DNA of 64,000 nucleotides from Sphingomonadaceae bacterium 3R27C6 (GTDB lineage Bacteria; Pseudomonadota; Alphaproteobacteria; Sphingomonadales; Sphingomonadaceae). This document shows, piece after piece, positions 1 to 7,956 of the stretch (position 1 is the stretch's first letter; every line of letters starts with the position of its first letter). The notes under the pieces are model-generated. The model was not told where the DNA came from. It saw only the letters and a program-made list of their open reading frames with translations, and did not search any database. The stretch spans positions 1-64,000 of the forward strand of contig SCNS01000013.1 of NCBI GenBank assembly GCA_005503215.1, given 5' to 3'. A program made the position numbers and the translations under genes.

Positions 1-88
1 GAATATCGGCGCTTGCAACACCGCAAGCTCGCCGCTTAAAATCCAGCCCCTGACGAGGCCCGCACTCCGCTAATTTACGCCGCGAGTT

Positions 89-400
89 GTGCCAAATGTT
101 CTGACGACGGACACTTTGGTAAAAGTCACGGCCTATGACTATTCGGTCTATGGTGGTCTGGAGGGAAAAGTCGAAACAATCGCGCCCGATACGCTGCGAG
201 ATGAGGTCAAACCCGAGATTGTTTACTATCGGGTAGTGATCCGCACCGCAGCCGATGCGCTGAAAGACAAGGCTGGCCGCCGCTTGCCGATCACGCCGGG
301 AATGGTCACGACCGCCGACATCCGGACGGGGCGAAAGACCGTTTGGGATTATCTGACCAAGCCATTGAACAAGACGCGGGAAGCCCTGCGTGAGCGCTAG
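89..400 (+). pseudogene. C-terminal remnant of an HlyD-type type I secretion adaptor
   Basis: The 103 residues match the last segment of type I secretion membrane fusion proteins: a YDYSVYGGLEGKV stretch, then YYRVVIRT, PITPGMVTTADIRTG and a final KTVWDYLTKPL, which is the usual end of these adaptors. Full-length relatives are about 380-450 residues, so roughly three quarters of the gene is missing. In the same frame a TAA lies at 71-73 and only a GTG at 89 could start translation, so the loss is real and not caused by the window edge. The break near position 80 probably marks an old rearrangement or element boundary. A functional product is unlikely. Confidence 0.75.
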
Positions 401-421
401 TAGATCAGAAGGAACACTGTC

Positions 422-868
422 ATGAAGAACTTCACGCCGCTGTCCGCCGCCGCATTTTTGGCAGCTGGTTTCAGCCTAAGCTCGGCTGCGGTCGCAGGCC
501 AATCAAATCCGGTCGATCGGATCAGCAATCCTGGCGCAGTTGCGTACCCGGATGTTGAGGTCAGTCCGGAAGAGTTGAACCCGCCTTTTGTGCGCCACGG
601 TGTTTTAATCGAGCCGGAACGCGTGAGAATTGTTAAGCCAGGGGTATCGGAGGCTGAAGTTCGCGTAGCTCTAGGCGAACCGCTCCGCAGTGATGGAACG
701 CCCAAAAGCGAATGGGACTACGAGTTTAAGTTCAAGATGCCCCAGTCGCAGAACTTTCTCGTGTGCCAATATAAAGTCCTGTTCAACGCGGATCGACTTG
801 TACGGGACGCCGTGTGGCGGCGGCGGCAGTGCCAGCAACATTTCGAAAGCGAATTCATCAAAGAATAA
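422..868 (+). CDS. Small exported protein with BamE/SmpA-OmlA-like domain
   Basis: This 148-residue protein starts with a signal peptide (basic start, hydrophobic residues about 8-22, likely cleavage after AVA). The C-terminal half, around GVSEAEVRVALGEPL followed by SEWDYEFKFKMP, resembles the BamE/SmpA-OmlA fold: a helix followed by strands in which a conserved glycine-x-P turn precedes an aromatic strand. A periplasmic or outer-membrane-associated role is inferred. It follows the HlyD remnant by 21 bp, and small SmpA/OmlA-like proteins are found beside type I secretion genes in sphingomonads, so it was probably part of that operon. It lacks a lipobox cysteine, unlike true BamE. Confidence 0.6.
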   Translation: MKNFTPLSAAAFLAAGFSLSSAAVAGQSNPVDRISNPGAVAYPDVEVSPEELNPPFVRHGVLIEPERVRIVKPGVSEAEVRVALGEPLRSDGTPKSEWDYEFKFKMPQSQNFLVCQYKVLFNADRLVRDAVWRRRQCQQHFESEFIKE

Positions 869-1042
869 GCTAGGCCCGATTGGCGGCGGAGCTATATACG
901 TGCGCTGTCAGACGATGCGGAAAGATGCCGAACCGCATTGTTGCCGTCAGCGAATGCTTCTGGCTGCACGTCAATGGCCGAGATTCGGCGCGAAGCGGAC
1001 CCAGTATTTCGGTTCGCTTCCGGTTCGCAAGACACGGCGATG

Positions 1043-1891
1043 TCAAACCCTCATCGCCCGGCGACCTGCCTCGACAAGAAATCGTCGTCGTCGCGCTTGC
1101 AGTTCCGCGACATAGCCACGCCCTTCGCGCAGTTCGATTATCCGGCGAAGGAGGCGATCTGTCGCGACGTCGACATCTGCCCGCCCGTCGTGGCACCGAC
1201 GCCAGCGTGCAAGCAGCCAGGCGACTCCAATGGTATCGCATTCGCAGGCTTCCTGCACGGCGTCCCACGATCCCGCATAGATGAGTCCCGTGACCGCGAA
1301 CGCCGGCGCCGTCATCTTGGCCGGGATATCGAGCGCAGCCAAGACCTCGGCCAGATGGATCGGCTTCATTTTGAACCCACCGGTCACGATGCGAGCGAAG
1401 TCGAGGTGGCGAGCAGGATCGTTGCCGCCGAACGACAGCCAGCGCCAGCCCCGGGGAAGGGTCAGGCCATGCTTGTAGGCGGCCATCATGATCAGCGGAA
1501 TGTCGTGCACCATCCCTGCCCACGTCACGAGCTCGGCGTCTGGCCAAGTCTGCAGCAGCTGGAACAGGCCGGCCACGATCGCCCGCTCGTCATGGTCCGG
1601 CTGGCTCAGCGTCACGAACTGCGCGATATCCAGATTGCCGTCGGCATGCTCGGTCAGCACCATGACAGACGCGGTGACGATGGTCTGGAACACCCAACGC
1701 GGGCAGGTCAGCGGATCTTCGCTGCGCGTATAGCCGCGGCGCGCGGGCTGGTTGTTGTCGTTACCGGGGCTATACCGCTCCGTGGCCTGGTAACGGCGAT
1801 GGCCGCTTTCATCGATCACGGCGGACTCGACGTCGAGCACGACATAGGAGCGCGGTCGGCGTTCAACGCCGATACGGGGTTCGTATTTCAC
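1043..1891 (-). CDS. PolB-type predicted 3'-5' exonuclease (DnaQ fold)
   Basis: The 282-residue protein has the DEDD layout of the RNase H-like exonucleases. The first strand carries YVVLDVES with D20 and E22, the second motif is LVTWAGMVHDIPLI with D130, HLDFARIV supplies D164, and a final CECDTIGVAWLL supplies D219 in an alpha-helix. This matches the predicted PolB-like 3'-5' exonuclease family found on phages and mobile elements rather than a polymerase. Such proteins probably trim DNA ends during replication or repair of the element. It lies upstream of two more minus-strand genes (one a second DnaQ-fold protein) and reads away from them. The exact substrate is unknown. Confidence 0.7.
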   Translation of the reverse strand: MKYEPRIGVERRPRSYVVLDVESAVIDESGHRRYQATERYSPGNDNNQPARRGYTRSEDPLTCPRWVFQTIVTASVMVLTEHADGNLDIAQFVTLSQPDHDERAIVAGLFQLLQTWPDAELVTWAGMVHDIPLIMMAAYKHGLTLPRGWRWLSFGGNDPARHLDFARIVTGGFKMKPIHLAEVLAALDIPAKMTAPAFAVTGLIYAGSWDAVQEACECDTIGVAWLLARWRRCHDGRADVDVATDRLLRRIIELREGRGYVAELQARRRRFLVEAGRRAMRV

Positions 1892-1977
1892 AGATATTTC
1901 CTTGGAATGCGCGGCAGGCTCGGCCTGCCGCGGTGCTCAGTGGTTTTGAGAATGATGGGTGCCGGCACCGGCCCCGA

Positions 1978-2478
1978 TTATTTGTCGCTGGAGCGCGGCT
2001 GGGACGTGTGCGTCTTGATACGCGTGCGCGTCGCGGCGGCGACGCGTGCTATGCGGGCCAAGGCTCGACAATGTCCGCCCGCGATGTCGGAGGGCGCTCC
2101 CGCCAGACATTCGAACGCGCCATCGCTGCCCAGCCGGATCGTAACTTTCCCGCATTCCGACACCAATATCACCGGCGCATTGCTGTCGCCCGACCAGGGT
2201 CGGCATCGAAAGATGTGGATCAAATGCTGGTTGCGCATAACTGCCAGATACTCACGCGGCCCGGACTTGCCGGTGTGGGACTGACCTGCATAAATGATGT
2301 CCTGGTCCCGATCCATCGCGCGGAGAACCAGTTCGCACACGATGCCGCCGTCGATCGCGCCACCGGTGCCGAATTCAATTGACGGGGTAAGCTTGTGGTC
2401 TGCCGGAAAGCCCATTTCGTGGCGCAGAGCCCAGGCGTGTTTCTGGTGCCGAAGCGCCAGTGTCATGGTGTCGTTCAT
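1978..2478 (-). CDS. Hypothetical protein, 166 aa
   Basis: I do not recognise this family. The start ATG at 2478 is supported by an AAGGAAG ribosome-binding site 4 bases upstream on the minus strand. The N-terminal half is mixed alpha/beta with IIYAGQSHTGKSGPREYLAV, where TGKSG is not a true P-loop, followed by two strand-rich stretches (APVILVSECGKVTIRL). The C-terminus is basic (RIARVAAATRTRIK). It lies between the two exonuclease genes on the same strand and probably shares their transcript. Confidence 0.5.
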   Translation of the reverse strand: MNDTMTLALRHQKHAWALRHEMGFPADHKLTPSIEFGTGGAIDGGIVCELVLRAMDRDQDIIYAGQSHTGKSGPREYLAVMRNQHLIHIFRCRPWSGDSNAPVILVSECGKVTIRLGSDGAFECLAGAPSDIAGGHCRALARIARVAAATRTRIKTHTSQPRSSDK

Positions 2479-2751
2479 TCTATCTTCCTTACTCTTGGGT
2501 GACGGCCGCTCTGGCCAGAGCCTTTTTCCGCTCTCTCACGGTGCTCAATTCCCCCGCATTGGCGGTGGCTTGCGCCTGAAGGCGCCATTCGATGGCCGGA
2601 GGCCGTCGATTTACCGGATGTTCAAAATTTGAGGCTAAGCCGATCCCTGAAGGAAGAGATTGCGACCTCCCCTTCATGCGAAGCGTTGTGGGATATGGAC
2701 GCTCGCTGGCCTCGCTGCTGAGGGGGACCGGAGCAGCGAGGCCCTCCCCCT

Positions 2752-3633
2752 TTATCGATAACGGGTGTGCCAGCTGAGCCGGGTCACGCGCGGTGTGGCG
2801 CGAAGCTCGGCATCGCGCGCGAGCCACATGGCTTCCGTCTCATGCGCCGCTTCGGCGATCTCGCGCCACCATACCTTCGCGCGCGCATCCCAGCGATAGC
2901 CGCGCGCCTTGAGGAGATGGCGTTTGTCGAACCGCGCACCCGTCGCCTCGATCCGCAGCGACGGCTGCGCGGCCCGCGCAACCAGCTCCGCCATAAGCGG
3001 GCGCACGCCGTCCGGACGATGGGTCAGCAGATGTGCGAGACTGATCACATCGGCGTCCGCCCGATGCCCGGTGGTGAAGTAGCCAATCTGCATCAGGAGG
3101 TGACCGAGTTTGGCGCCATCGAACCCATGCGCCGCCCAATCGATTTCGCGCATCGAACAGGCCCAGGCATGCCCCTTAATCCCGGGCAACAGGCGTTCAA
3201 CAATTGGAGCGTCGTAGGCAGAATTGTGCGCGACAATCAGGTCAGAGCCGCCGAGCAGCGCTTCCCAGCGCGGCACGTTCAGGCCCCTCCCCGCCACGTC
3301 GTCGTCCGATATTCCGGTCAGTCGCTGCACCTCGGCCGGGATTGGAATGCCGGGATCGCGCAAGCCGCGACGGGTTTCTTCGACAGCACGGATTTCTCCA
3401 GCGTCGTCGACCAGCACGACCGCGGCGGCGATTTCGATGACCTCGGCGGTCTGGACATCGACCGAGGTTGTTTCCGTATCGACGACCGCGATGCGCCGTG
3501 TCGGCCCGATTGGCGGTCTGTCGTTCGTGAGTGCTGAAATCGGCCGCACGCGGCGGAGGATGCGGACATCATCGCGCGTTGCGCAGAGACGTAGCGCCGC
3601 CTCGAACGAGGCGGTGTCGTTTTGGATGGTCAT
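2752..3633 (-). CDS. DnaQ-like 3'-5' exonuclease (DNA polymerase III epsilon type)
   Basis: This 293-residue protein has all three exonuclease motifs: Exo I AVVDTETT (D52, E54), Exo II IVAHNSAYD and Exo IIIepsilon GHRADADV with the general-base histidine and catalytic aspartate. The RLTGISDDDV segment is also typical of the epsilon family. A C-terminal domain of about 90 residues (RFDKRHLLKARGYRWD, then KVWWREI) is found in stand-alone DnaQ proteins of mobile elements, not in the chromosomal epsilon subunit. It should hydrolyse single-stranded DNA 3' ends. It is the first gene of the minus-strand group reading through 1978-2478 to the PolB-type exonuclease, so the element carries two different DEDD nucleases. 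Confidence 0.8.
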   Translation of the reverse strand: MTIQNDTASFEAALRLCATRDDVRILRRVRPISALTNDRPPIGPTRRIAVVDTETTSVDVQTAEVIEIAAAVVLVDDAGEIRAVEETRRGLRDPGIPIPAEVQRLTGISDDDVAGRGLNVPRWEALLGGSDLIVAHNSAYDAPIVERLLPGIKGHAWACSMREIDWAAHGFDGAKLGHLLMQIGYFTTGHRADADVISLAHLLTHRPDGVRPLMAELVARAAQPSLRIEATGARFDKRHLLKARGYRWDARAKVWWREIAEAAHETEAMWLARDAELRATPRVTRLSWHTRYR

Positions 3634-3972
3634 GGATTTTCTCCTGTTTGCTTACCGCCGAGTGGAGGCGAGGCTTTTCCTCCCCTCTTCACCCGGCTGC
3701 AGGAGACGCGGTCGCGGCAGCTTTTCCATCCCGGTCACATGCGTATGCCGTCAGATGGAAACCCTCAGAACCGTCTCGGACGGCGCGACCGGGCTGAACC
3801 AACGCTTTTCAGTGCCGGAGTCGCTCTCATCAATCTCGATCCGCCGCCCGCAGTAGTATGGACTCGACCCGTCCGCTTATTGCGTGTCTGGGCACGTCTG
3901 GCCCGGACAAATATATAGAAACAGACCACAATTTAGCCCGATCTTAATCCAACTTCGTCCACTCAGGCGGAT
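3634..3972 (+). other. Intergenic region between divergent genes
   Basis: No convincing gene is present in these 339 bases. The right part, about 3905-3950, is much more AT-rich than its surroundings and contains ACAAATATATAG. It probably holds the promoter for the rightward gene at 3973. A short, degenerate TCTGG-type repeat (TCTGGGCACGTCTGG) lies at about 3888-3902. The divergent exonuclease promoter should also be here. Confidence 0.4.
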
Positions 3973-4272
3973 ATGAACGAAAATGACCGGCGGTTCCTGC
4001 AAGGATGGGGTGATGAATTGAGCCCCACGCTCGACGAAAATTATGAACTCGTGACCGGCATGGCACGCGTGCCGGTCTGCGTCGCCTGTCCGATGGCGCA
4101 GTGGTATAAATTGGAGCACCCGCCCTTCAAACCAAGCGAAGAGCCACGTCAGGCGACGCTGGAATGTTTTTGCACTGCCTATCGCGGTGTAATGTATGAC
4201 GGGCGACGTGTAGTGACGGCGTGCGATGCGCGAATTGATGCGCTAAAGTCGGAAAGCGGCGATTCGGAGTAG
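3973..4272 (+). CDS. Hypothetical protein, 99 aa, cysteine-containing
   Basis: The protein is acidic at both ends and contains five cysteines in VCVACPMA, ECFCTAY and TACD, an arrangement that could bind a metal or Fe-S centre but matches no family I can name. It is convergent with the relaxase gene, with only 6 bases between their stops, and sits behind an AT-rich promoter-like stretch. Start codon ATG at 3973 follows a GGCGGAT sequence. It is probably a small element-encoded accessory protein. Confidence 0.5.
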   Translation: MNENDRRFLQGWGDELSPTLDENYELVTGMARVPVCVACPMAQWYKLEHPPFKPSEEPRQATLECFCTAYRGVMYDGRRVVTACDARIDALKSESGDSE

Positions 4273-4278
4273 CTGCGG

Positions 4279-6357
4279 TCATTCGGAGACGCCCTGCCCC
4301 GGCCAACGCGGGAATGGGGATTGACTGGACGGATTTTTGTCCTCCCGCTTCTCGCCTGGCCCTTCGATCGCGCGTCCCGGTTGGCGCAGTCCACCACCGA
4401 CGGGCCGCTCCGCTTCATCCCATTCAATCATCGCCTTGAGGCGCTTTGCACGTGCAAGGTGCCAAGCATTCTTACGGGAATTTGATGTTCCCGCGCGCGG
4501 CTCAGTTGGTTGAGGCTGTATAGTGGCTTGTTGGCTGGCGGCTGCTTCGGCAGCCTGGGCCGCGCGCACGGATGTCTCTTCCTCGCGATTGTGGCGTTTC
4601 TCGTCACGCTTCCGCTCAGCTTCGATACGAGCGAGGACGCGTTCAAGCGTATCCGTGTCGGCAAAATCTGGCCGGATCCAAGACGTTGCGAATTCCGACA
4701 GTTGCGGGATAATCGGCCGGACAGGGCGCGGTGGTTCGATGCTCTGATCAAGCTTGTAGACCGATCGGAGCATAGGCGATTGCGTCGAAAACGGTACCTT
4801 CGACATCGTTGCCGACTTCGCGATCGCTGGCAGCTTTACGTTCGGCTCGCGGTTCGATGCCAGCGGTGGAAGCCGCCAATTTCGCAAATTTGCGATTTCG
4901 ATCCGCGCCGGACGCGGAGTTGCCGCCGGGCATCCTGATAGCGAGACCGCCGCCACTGCACGCCGGGCAATATTTCGCTCACGCACCGGCATCGAAGCGA
5001 CGAGGCGGGTCGCCTCAGGCCTGATCGGTGGGACTGCCGGCACATCGATCGTCTTCATCGACAGAGGTGGCGCGACGTTGAAGATTTCTGCGTTCACCGA
5101 CATCAATGCCGGGGCTACCCGCTGCGGAACTGGCATCGCGAGCATCGGTAACCGAGCGATACACCTGGTTAGGGCGCGCGCTACGATGTGGGCGTTGGTC
5201 AGTACAACATCTGCATGGCGCAGCGCGTCATCTATGACTGCTGCCTTCGAGCGCATGACGCGCTCATGGTTATCTTCGTTCTCGGCAACAAATTCGCCGT
5301 TACGCGCCATATTGGTCTTTGCACCGCCGAGATGAACCTGCGGTTCATGAGGCAGTCCGCGGTCGGCATTGCTCTTGGCGGTCCAGACCTGGTTTTGTCC
5401 GGCCTCATAAGACATCTCGGTCATAACGGCGGCGAACATTTCGCGGAAGGCCTTCATCGCCTTGGGGTTGTCGAGGTCAGTGCGCAGCATTTCGCCGACA
5501 TCCCATTCATGGTCACCAGTGCGAACCATTGGCCGATATGACCACAGGATATGCAAGTGCCAGTTGCGCTGGTCCCCGTCTGGCGGCGGCGCATGCAGCG
5601 TGACCAGGTACGGCAGATCGAACCGACCGAGCGTGCCCTCGGCCCATCGAACGCCACAGGCCATCATCTCGTCCGGTGACTGTCGATGGTCCACGGCAAG
5701 GATGCCGTGCATCAACAGCTTCGCATTCTTCTGCGCCGCCCAGTTGATCTGCTCGAGATGGTCAAAGCCGCACAGCGCCTCCTCGATCGTGTAGCCAACA
5801 TTTGTAGCAACGAATGGATTGCCGTCCTCGTCGAGCTCAGCGCCATGGTAGCAGTACAGCGCGACCCGTTGCGACACACCGGCCTTGGCGGTTTTGCGCG
5901 AATAATAGCGCATCCGCATGAACACGCCCCTTTGGCGGTTCCGGTCGATCACTGGGCCATCATATTTGGGCAAAGCGAACGATGCGAAAGGCCACGCGCG
6001 TTTCCGCTCTCTCGGCGGCGTATGACGGACTTTTTGGTCTGGCCGTACCTTAGTATTCAGCGAACGCCATAGCGCACGGGAGCGACGGTCGCTGTCCCGA
6101 AGCTCAGCGGCGATGTAGCGCTCTGCATTGCGCCAGTCTCGGACCTCGATCCGGCGGGCCTTCTTTTGCTGTTGTTCGTTCCTGAGTTGTAGCGACTGTG
6201 AAGCGGCATCCAACTTTTTCTTCGCGAAGCTGGCGCTTTGGATAGTCAGCTTCGAAGGGCGACCGAAATCGTCGCTGATGAGAGCATCGATATAGCGATG
6301 CTCCTTGCGTTGGGGGGCATTCCGAGGTGCCCGGGAGGGTGTCGAGGGTTTCGCCAT
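4279..6357 (-). CDS. MobA/MobL-family relaxase (HUH endonuclease)
   Basis: This 692-residue protein carries the MobA/MobL signature: H255 in VTLHAPPP, then GDQRNWHLHIL with H267 and H269, the metal-binding histidine cluster of Q-type (RSF1010-like) relaxases. The usual GDxRNxHxHIL sequence is nearly intact. Residues 150-250 (MRYYSRKTAK onward) fit the N-terminal relaxase fold and supply tyrosines for DNA nicking. The first 145 residues are a basic, coiled-coil-prone extension; the last 300 are proline/alanine-rich linker ending in a charged helix. It should nick an oriT on the left element, letting a helper such as the neighbouring ICE mobilise it. The three-gene block at 6500 is divergent from it. 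Confidence 0.75.
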   Translation of the reverse strand: MAKPSTPSRAPRNAPQRKEHRYIDALISDDFGRPSKLTIQSASFAKKKLDAASQSLQLRNEQQQKKARRIEVRDWRNAERYIAAELRDSDRRSRALWRSLNTKVRPDQKVRHTPPRERKRAWPFASFALPKYDGPVIDRNRQRGVFMRMRYYSRKTAKAGVSQRVALYCYHGAELDEDGNPFVATNVGYTIEEALCGFDHLEQINWAAQKNAKLLMHGILAVDHRQSPDEMMACGVRWAEGTLGRFDLPYLVTLHAPPPDGDQRNWHLHILWSYRPMVRTGDHEWDVGEMLRTDLDNPKAMKAFREMFAAVMTEMSYEAGQNQVWTAKSNADRGLPHEPQVHLGGAKTNMARNGEFVAENEDNHERVMRSKAAVIDDALRHADVVLTNAHIVARALTRCIARLPMLAMPVPQRVAPALMSVNAEIFNVAPPLSMKTIDVPAVPPIRPEATRLVASMPVRERNIARRAVAAVSLSGCPAATPRPARIEIANLRNWRLPPLASNREPNVKLPAIAKSATMSKVPFSTQSPMLRSVYKLDQSIEPPRPVRPIIPQLSEFATSWIRPDFADTDTLERVLARIEAERKRDEKRHNREEETSVRAAQAAEAAASQQATIQPQPTEPRAGTSNSRKNAWHLARAKRLKAMIEWDEAERPVGGGLRQPGRAIEGPGEKREDKNPSSQSPFPRWPGQGVSE

Positions 6358-6416
6358 CGGTGAAACATTTCTTGCGCCAATCTTATGCCCCCCAACTCTA
6401 TCCCCTTCGAATCAGC

Positions 6417-6448
6417 GAACCCTCCCGGACACGTCTCCGGGAAGGTTC
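6417..6448. promoter_or_regulatory. 13-bp inverted repeat in the mob/6500 divergent intergenic region
   Basis: The arm GAACCCTCCCGGA at 6417-6429 faces TCCGGGAAGGTTC at 6436-6448, with 12 of 13 bases complementary and a 6-base spacer. A perfect copy of the arm in the right-hand orientation occurs at 10012-10024, just before the ParB-like gene. The position between divergent promoters and the repetition suggest an operator or a partition-type ParB site. Nothing else in the intergenic region looks structured. Confidence 0.55.
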
Positions 6449-6499
6449 AACGCTCGACTCGATCGATGGTGTTGCTTCCACCAAAAAGGAGAAGCGACG

Positions 6500-7132
6500 A
6501 TGAATTCGCAAATTGACGATAACGCCGATGGCCAGCCGGACATCGACCGAATTTTGAACCAGGCCGATGCCGATATCGCGCGGTTAGGCGAGGACCGCGC
6601 TGCACTCACAAAGCGCCGCCGAGCACTCATTTCGCCTCGCTACAAGACCGTGGTTGCCGAGCCCAGCGAGGTGCACCACAAGATCGCTCTGGGCGGCGTA
6701 TTGGCAAACCATGGCCTGTCGGCGATCGACGCCGATGCGTTGGCAGGGATGCTGGCCTTTCGGGCTGATCAGGTCTGTGGTGTCATTGACGAACTGATCG
6801 ATGCCGATCCGTCGTTGTCATTCGGACAAGCGATCGTGACGATGATTGATGGCAATCATCGGGATATGTCTGCGCGAGGTCAATATGAGGCCTGGATGCG
6901 CCGTCTTGCCACCTACGATGAGGATCGCAACGAATGGCTCGCACGGGACGAGGAGTTTCAACTCGATGGCGCGTGGCGCACGGAGGGCATGACGCGCGGC
7001 CAACGCTGGCTCATGCGCGTGACCTGTCGGTTGCGCGGAATCGACTTGCCGGGACATCTTTCGCGCGGCGACGCCGCCGACTGGCTGGAAACTCACGGCG
7101 CCAACTTGAATTATCGGGAGTTTACCGCGTGA
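6500..7132 (+). CDS. Hypothetical protein, 210 aa; weak TraD-like segment
   Basis: The start ATG at 6500 is chosen because AAAAAGGAGAAG lies just upstream; an earlier in-frame start at 6305 would overlap the relaxase start and lacks such a site. Residues 25-80 form a charged helix and then HHKIALGGVLANHGLS, which weakly resembles the small conjugal-transfer TraD proteins that sit beside relaxase genes. The rest (DEDRNEWLARDEEF, tryptophan-rich helices) matches nothing I know. It begins a block of three genes joined by 4-base GTGA overlaps, so all three are probably co-translated. A helper role in mobilisation is inference. Confidence 0.55.
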   Translation: MNSQIDDNADGQPDIDRILNQADADIARLGEDRAALTKRRRALISPRYKTVVAEPSEVHHKIALGGVLANHGLSAIDADALAGMLAFRADQVCGVIDELIDADPSLSFGQAIVTMIDGNHRDMSARGQYEAWMRRLATYDEDRNEWLARDEEFQLDGAWRTEGMTRGQRWLMRVTCRLRGIDLPGHLSRGDAADWLETHGANLNYREFTA

Positions 7133-7956
7133 GCGCGTTCGTTTGGGTAGATCGCGACGGACGGCGGCACGAACTCGAAAGCCCGGCTCCCATAGAGGCC
7201 GAAGCGGCGGACGTCGCGCTCGAGATGGAACAATACTTCGATTTCCTAGACTCTGGCGATCGTCTGCTGCGCGCTGCGGCGCGCGCCGCTATCGGCAAAC
7301 TCCAGCCAAGACTGGAGCAGCTGCGCGCCGACGTAGGCAGTTGGAACGAGCACGCGATCGCCGCCACGCGGGCTGAGGCCGCGACGCTGGCCGAACGGAT
7401 CGACCGGCTGCCGACGATGATTGCTGACGTGCTGCTCGTGGTTGAACTGCACAGCGAACAGGCTCAACTACTGGACGCCATGGGCGATACGTCCGACACT
7501 CCAGCACGGATGTTCGCCGAGCCAATGACCGGGATCCAACGGCGTGCGATCGCGGCGTGCGCATCACGCGCCGCGCCTATCGATGCGGCAACGCGAGGGG
7601 AAGCAAAGGCATGGCTAGACGCCCAGCCGCGCTTTGCCCGCGGTGTGCAGACCGGGGATGGCTGGTTCGCTTGGGTCGATCGCAATGGGCACGCCCACCG
7701 CTTGGCCGACCCGCTGGCCATCGAACGGGAGGTGGCTTGCATCGCGGAGGAGCTCATCCGACTGCGTCCCGCACTGGCAAGCATAACCGCCGCTGACAGG
7801 CTCTACGAGGCGGTCAGTTCAGCGATCACTTCTTGGGAGCGACTCTCTCTCCTACAAGGAGACCTCGAGAGGTTCGATCGCGAGGCGGAGGTTCGCGAAG
7901 ACGCCGCTTGGACCGCATATGCCGCCGACTGGCGATCAAAGAGGAATATTTTGTGA
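7129..7956 (+). CDS. Hypothetical protein with internal duplication, 275 aa
   Basis: Translation is taken from the GTG at 7129, which overlaps the preceding stop (GTGA). The protein contains the same motif twice: FVWVDRDGRRHELESP followed by an IEAE helix at about residues 4-36, and FAWVDRNGHAHRLADP followed by an IERE helix at about residues 181-213. The intervening part is helical, with heptad-like leucines. The duplicated WVDRxGxxHxL unit could be a small beta-hairpin plus helix interaction module. I know no family for it. Coupling to both neighbours argues for a shared complex. Confidence 0.55.
   Translation: MSAFVWVDRDGRRHELESPAPIEAEAADVALEMEQYFDFLDSGDRLLRAAARAAIGKLQPRLEQLRADVGSWNEHAIAATRAEAATLAERIDRLPTMIADVLLVVELHSEQAQLLDAMGDTSDTPARMFAEPMTGIQRRAIAACASRAAPIDAATRGEAKAWLDAQPRFARGVQTGDGWFAWVDRNGHAHRLADPLAIEREVACIAEELIRLRPALASITAADRLYEAVSSAITSWERLSLLQGDLERFDREAEVREDAAWTAYAADWRSKRNIL

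Noticed and set aside
938-2284. 448-codon plus-strand frame at the left end
   Set aside because: It runs antisense to the PolB-type exonuclease and the next gene, whose motifs and ribosome-binding sites are convincing.
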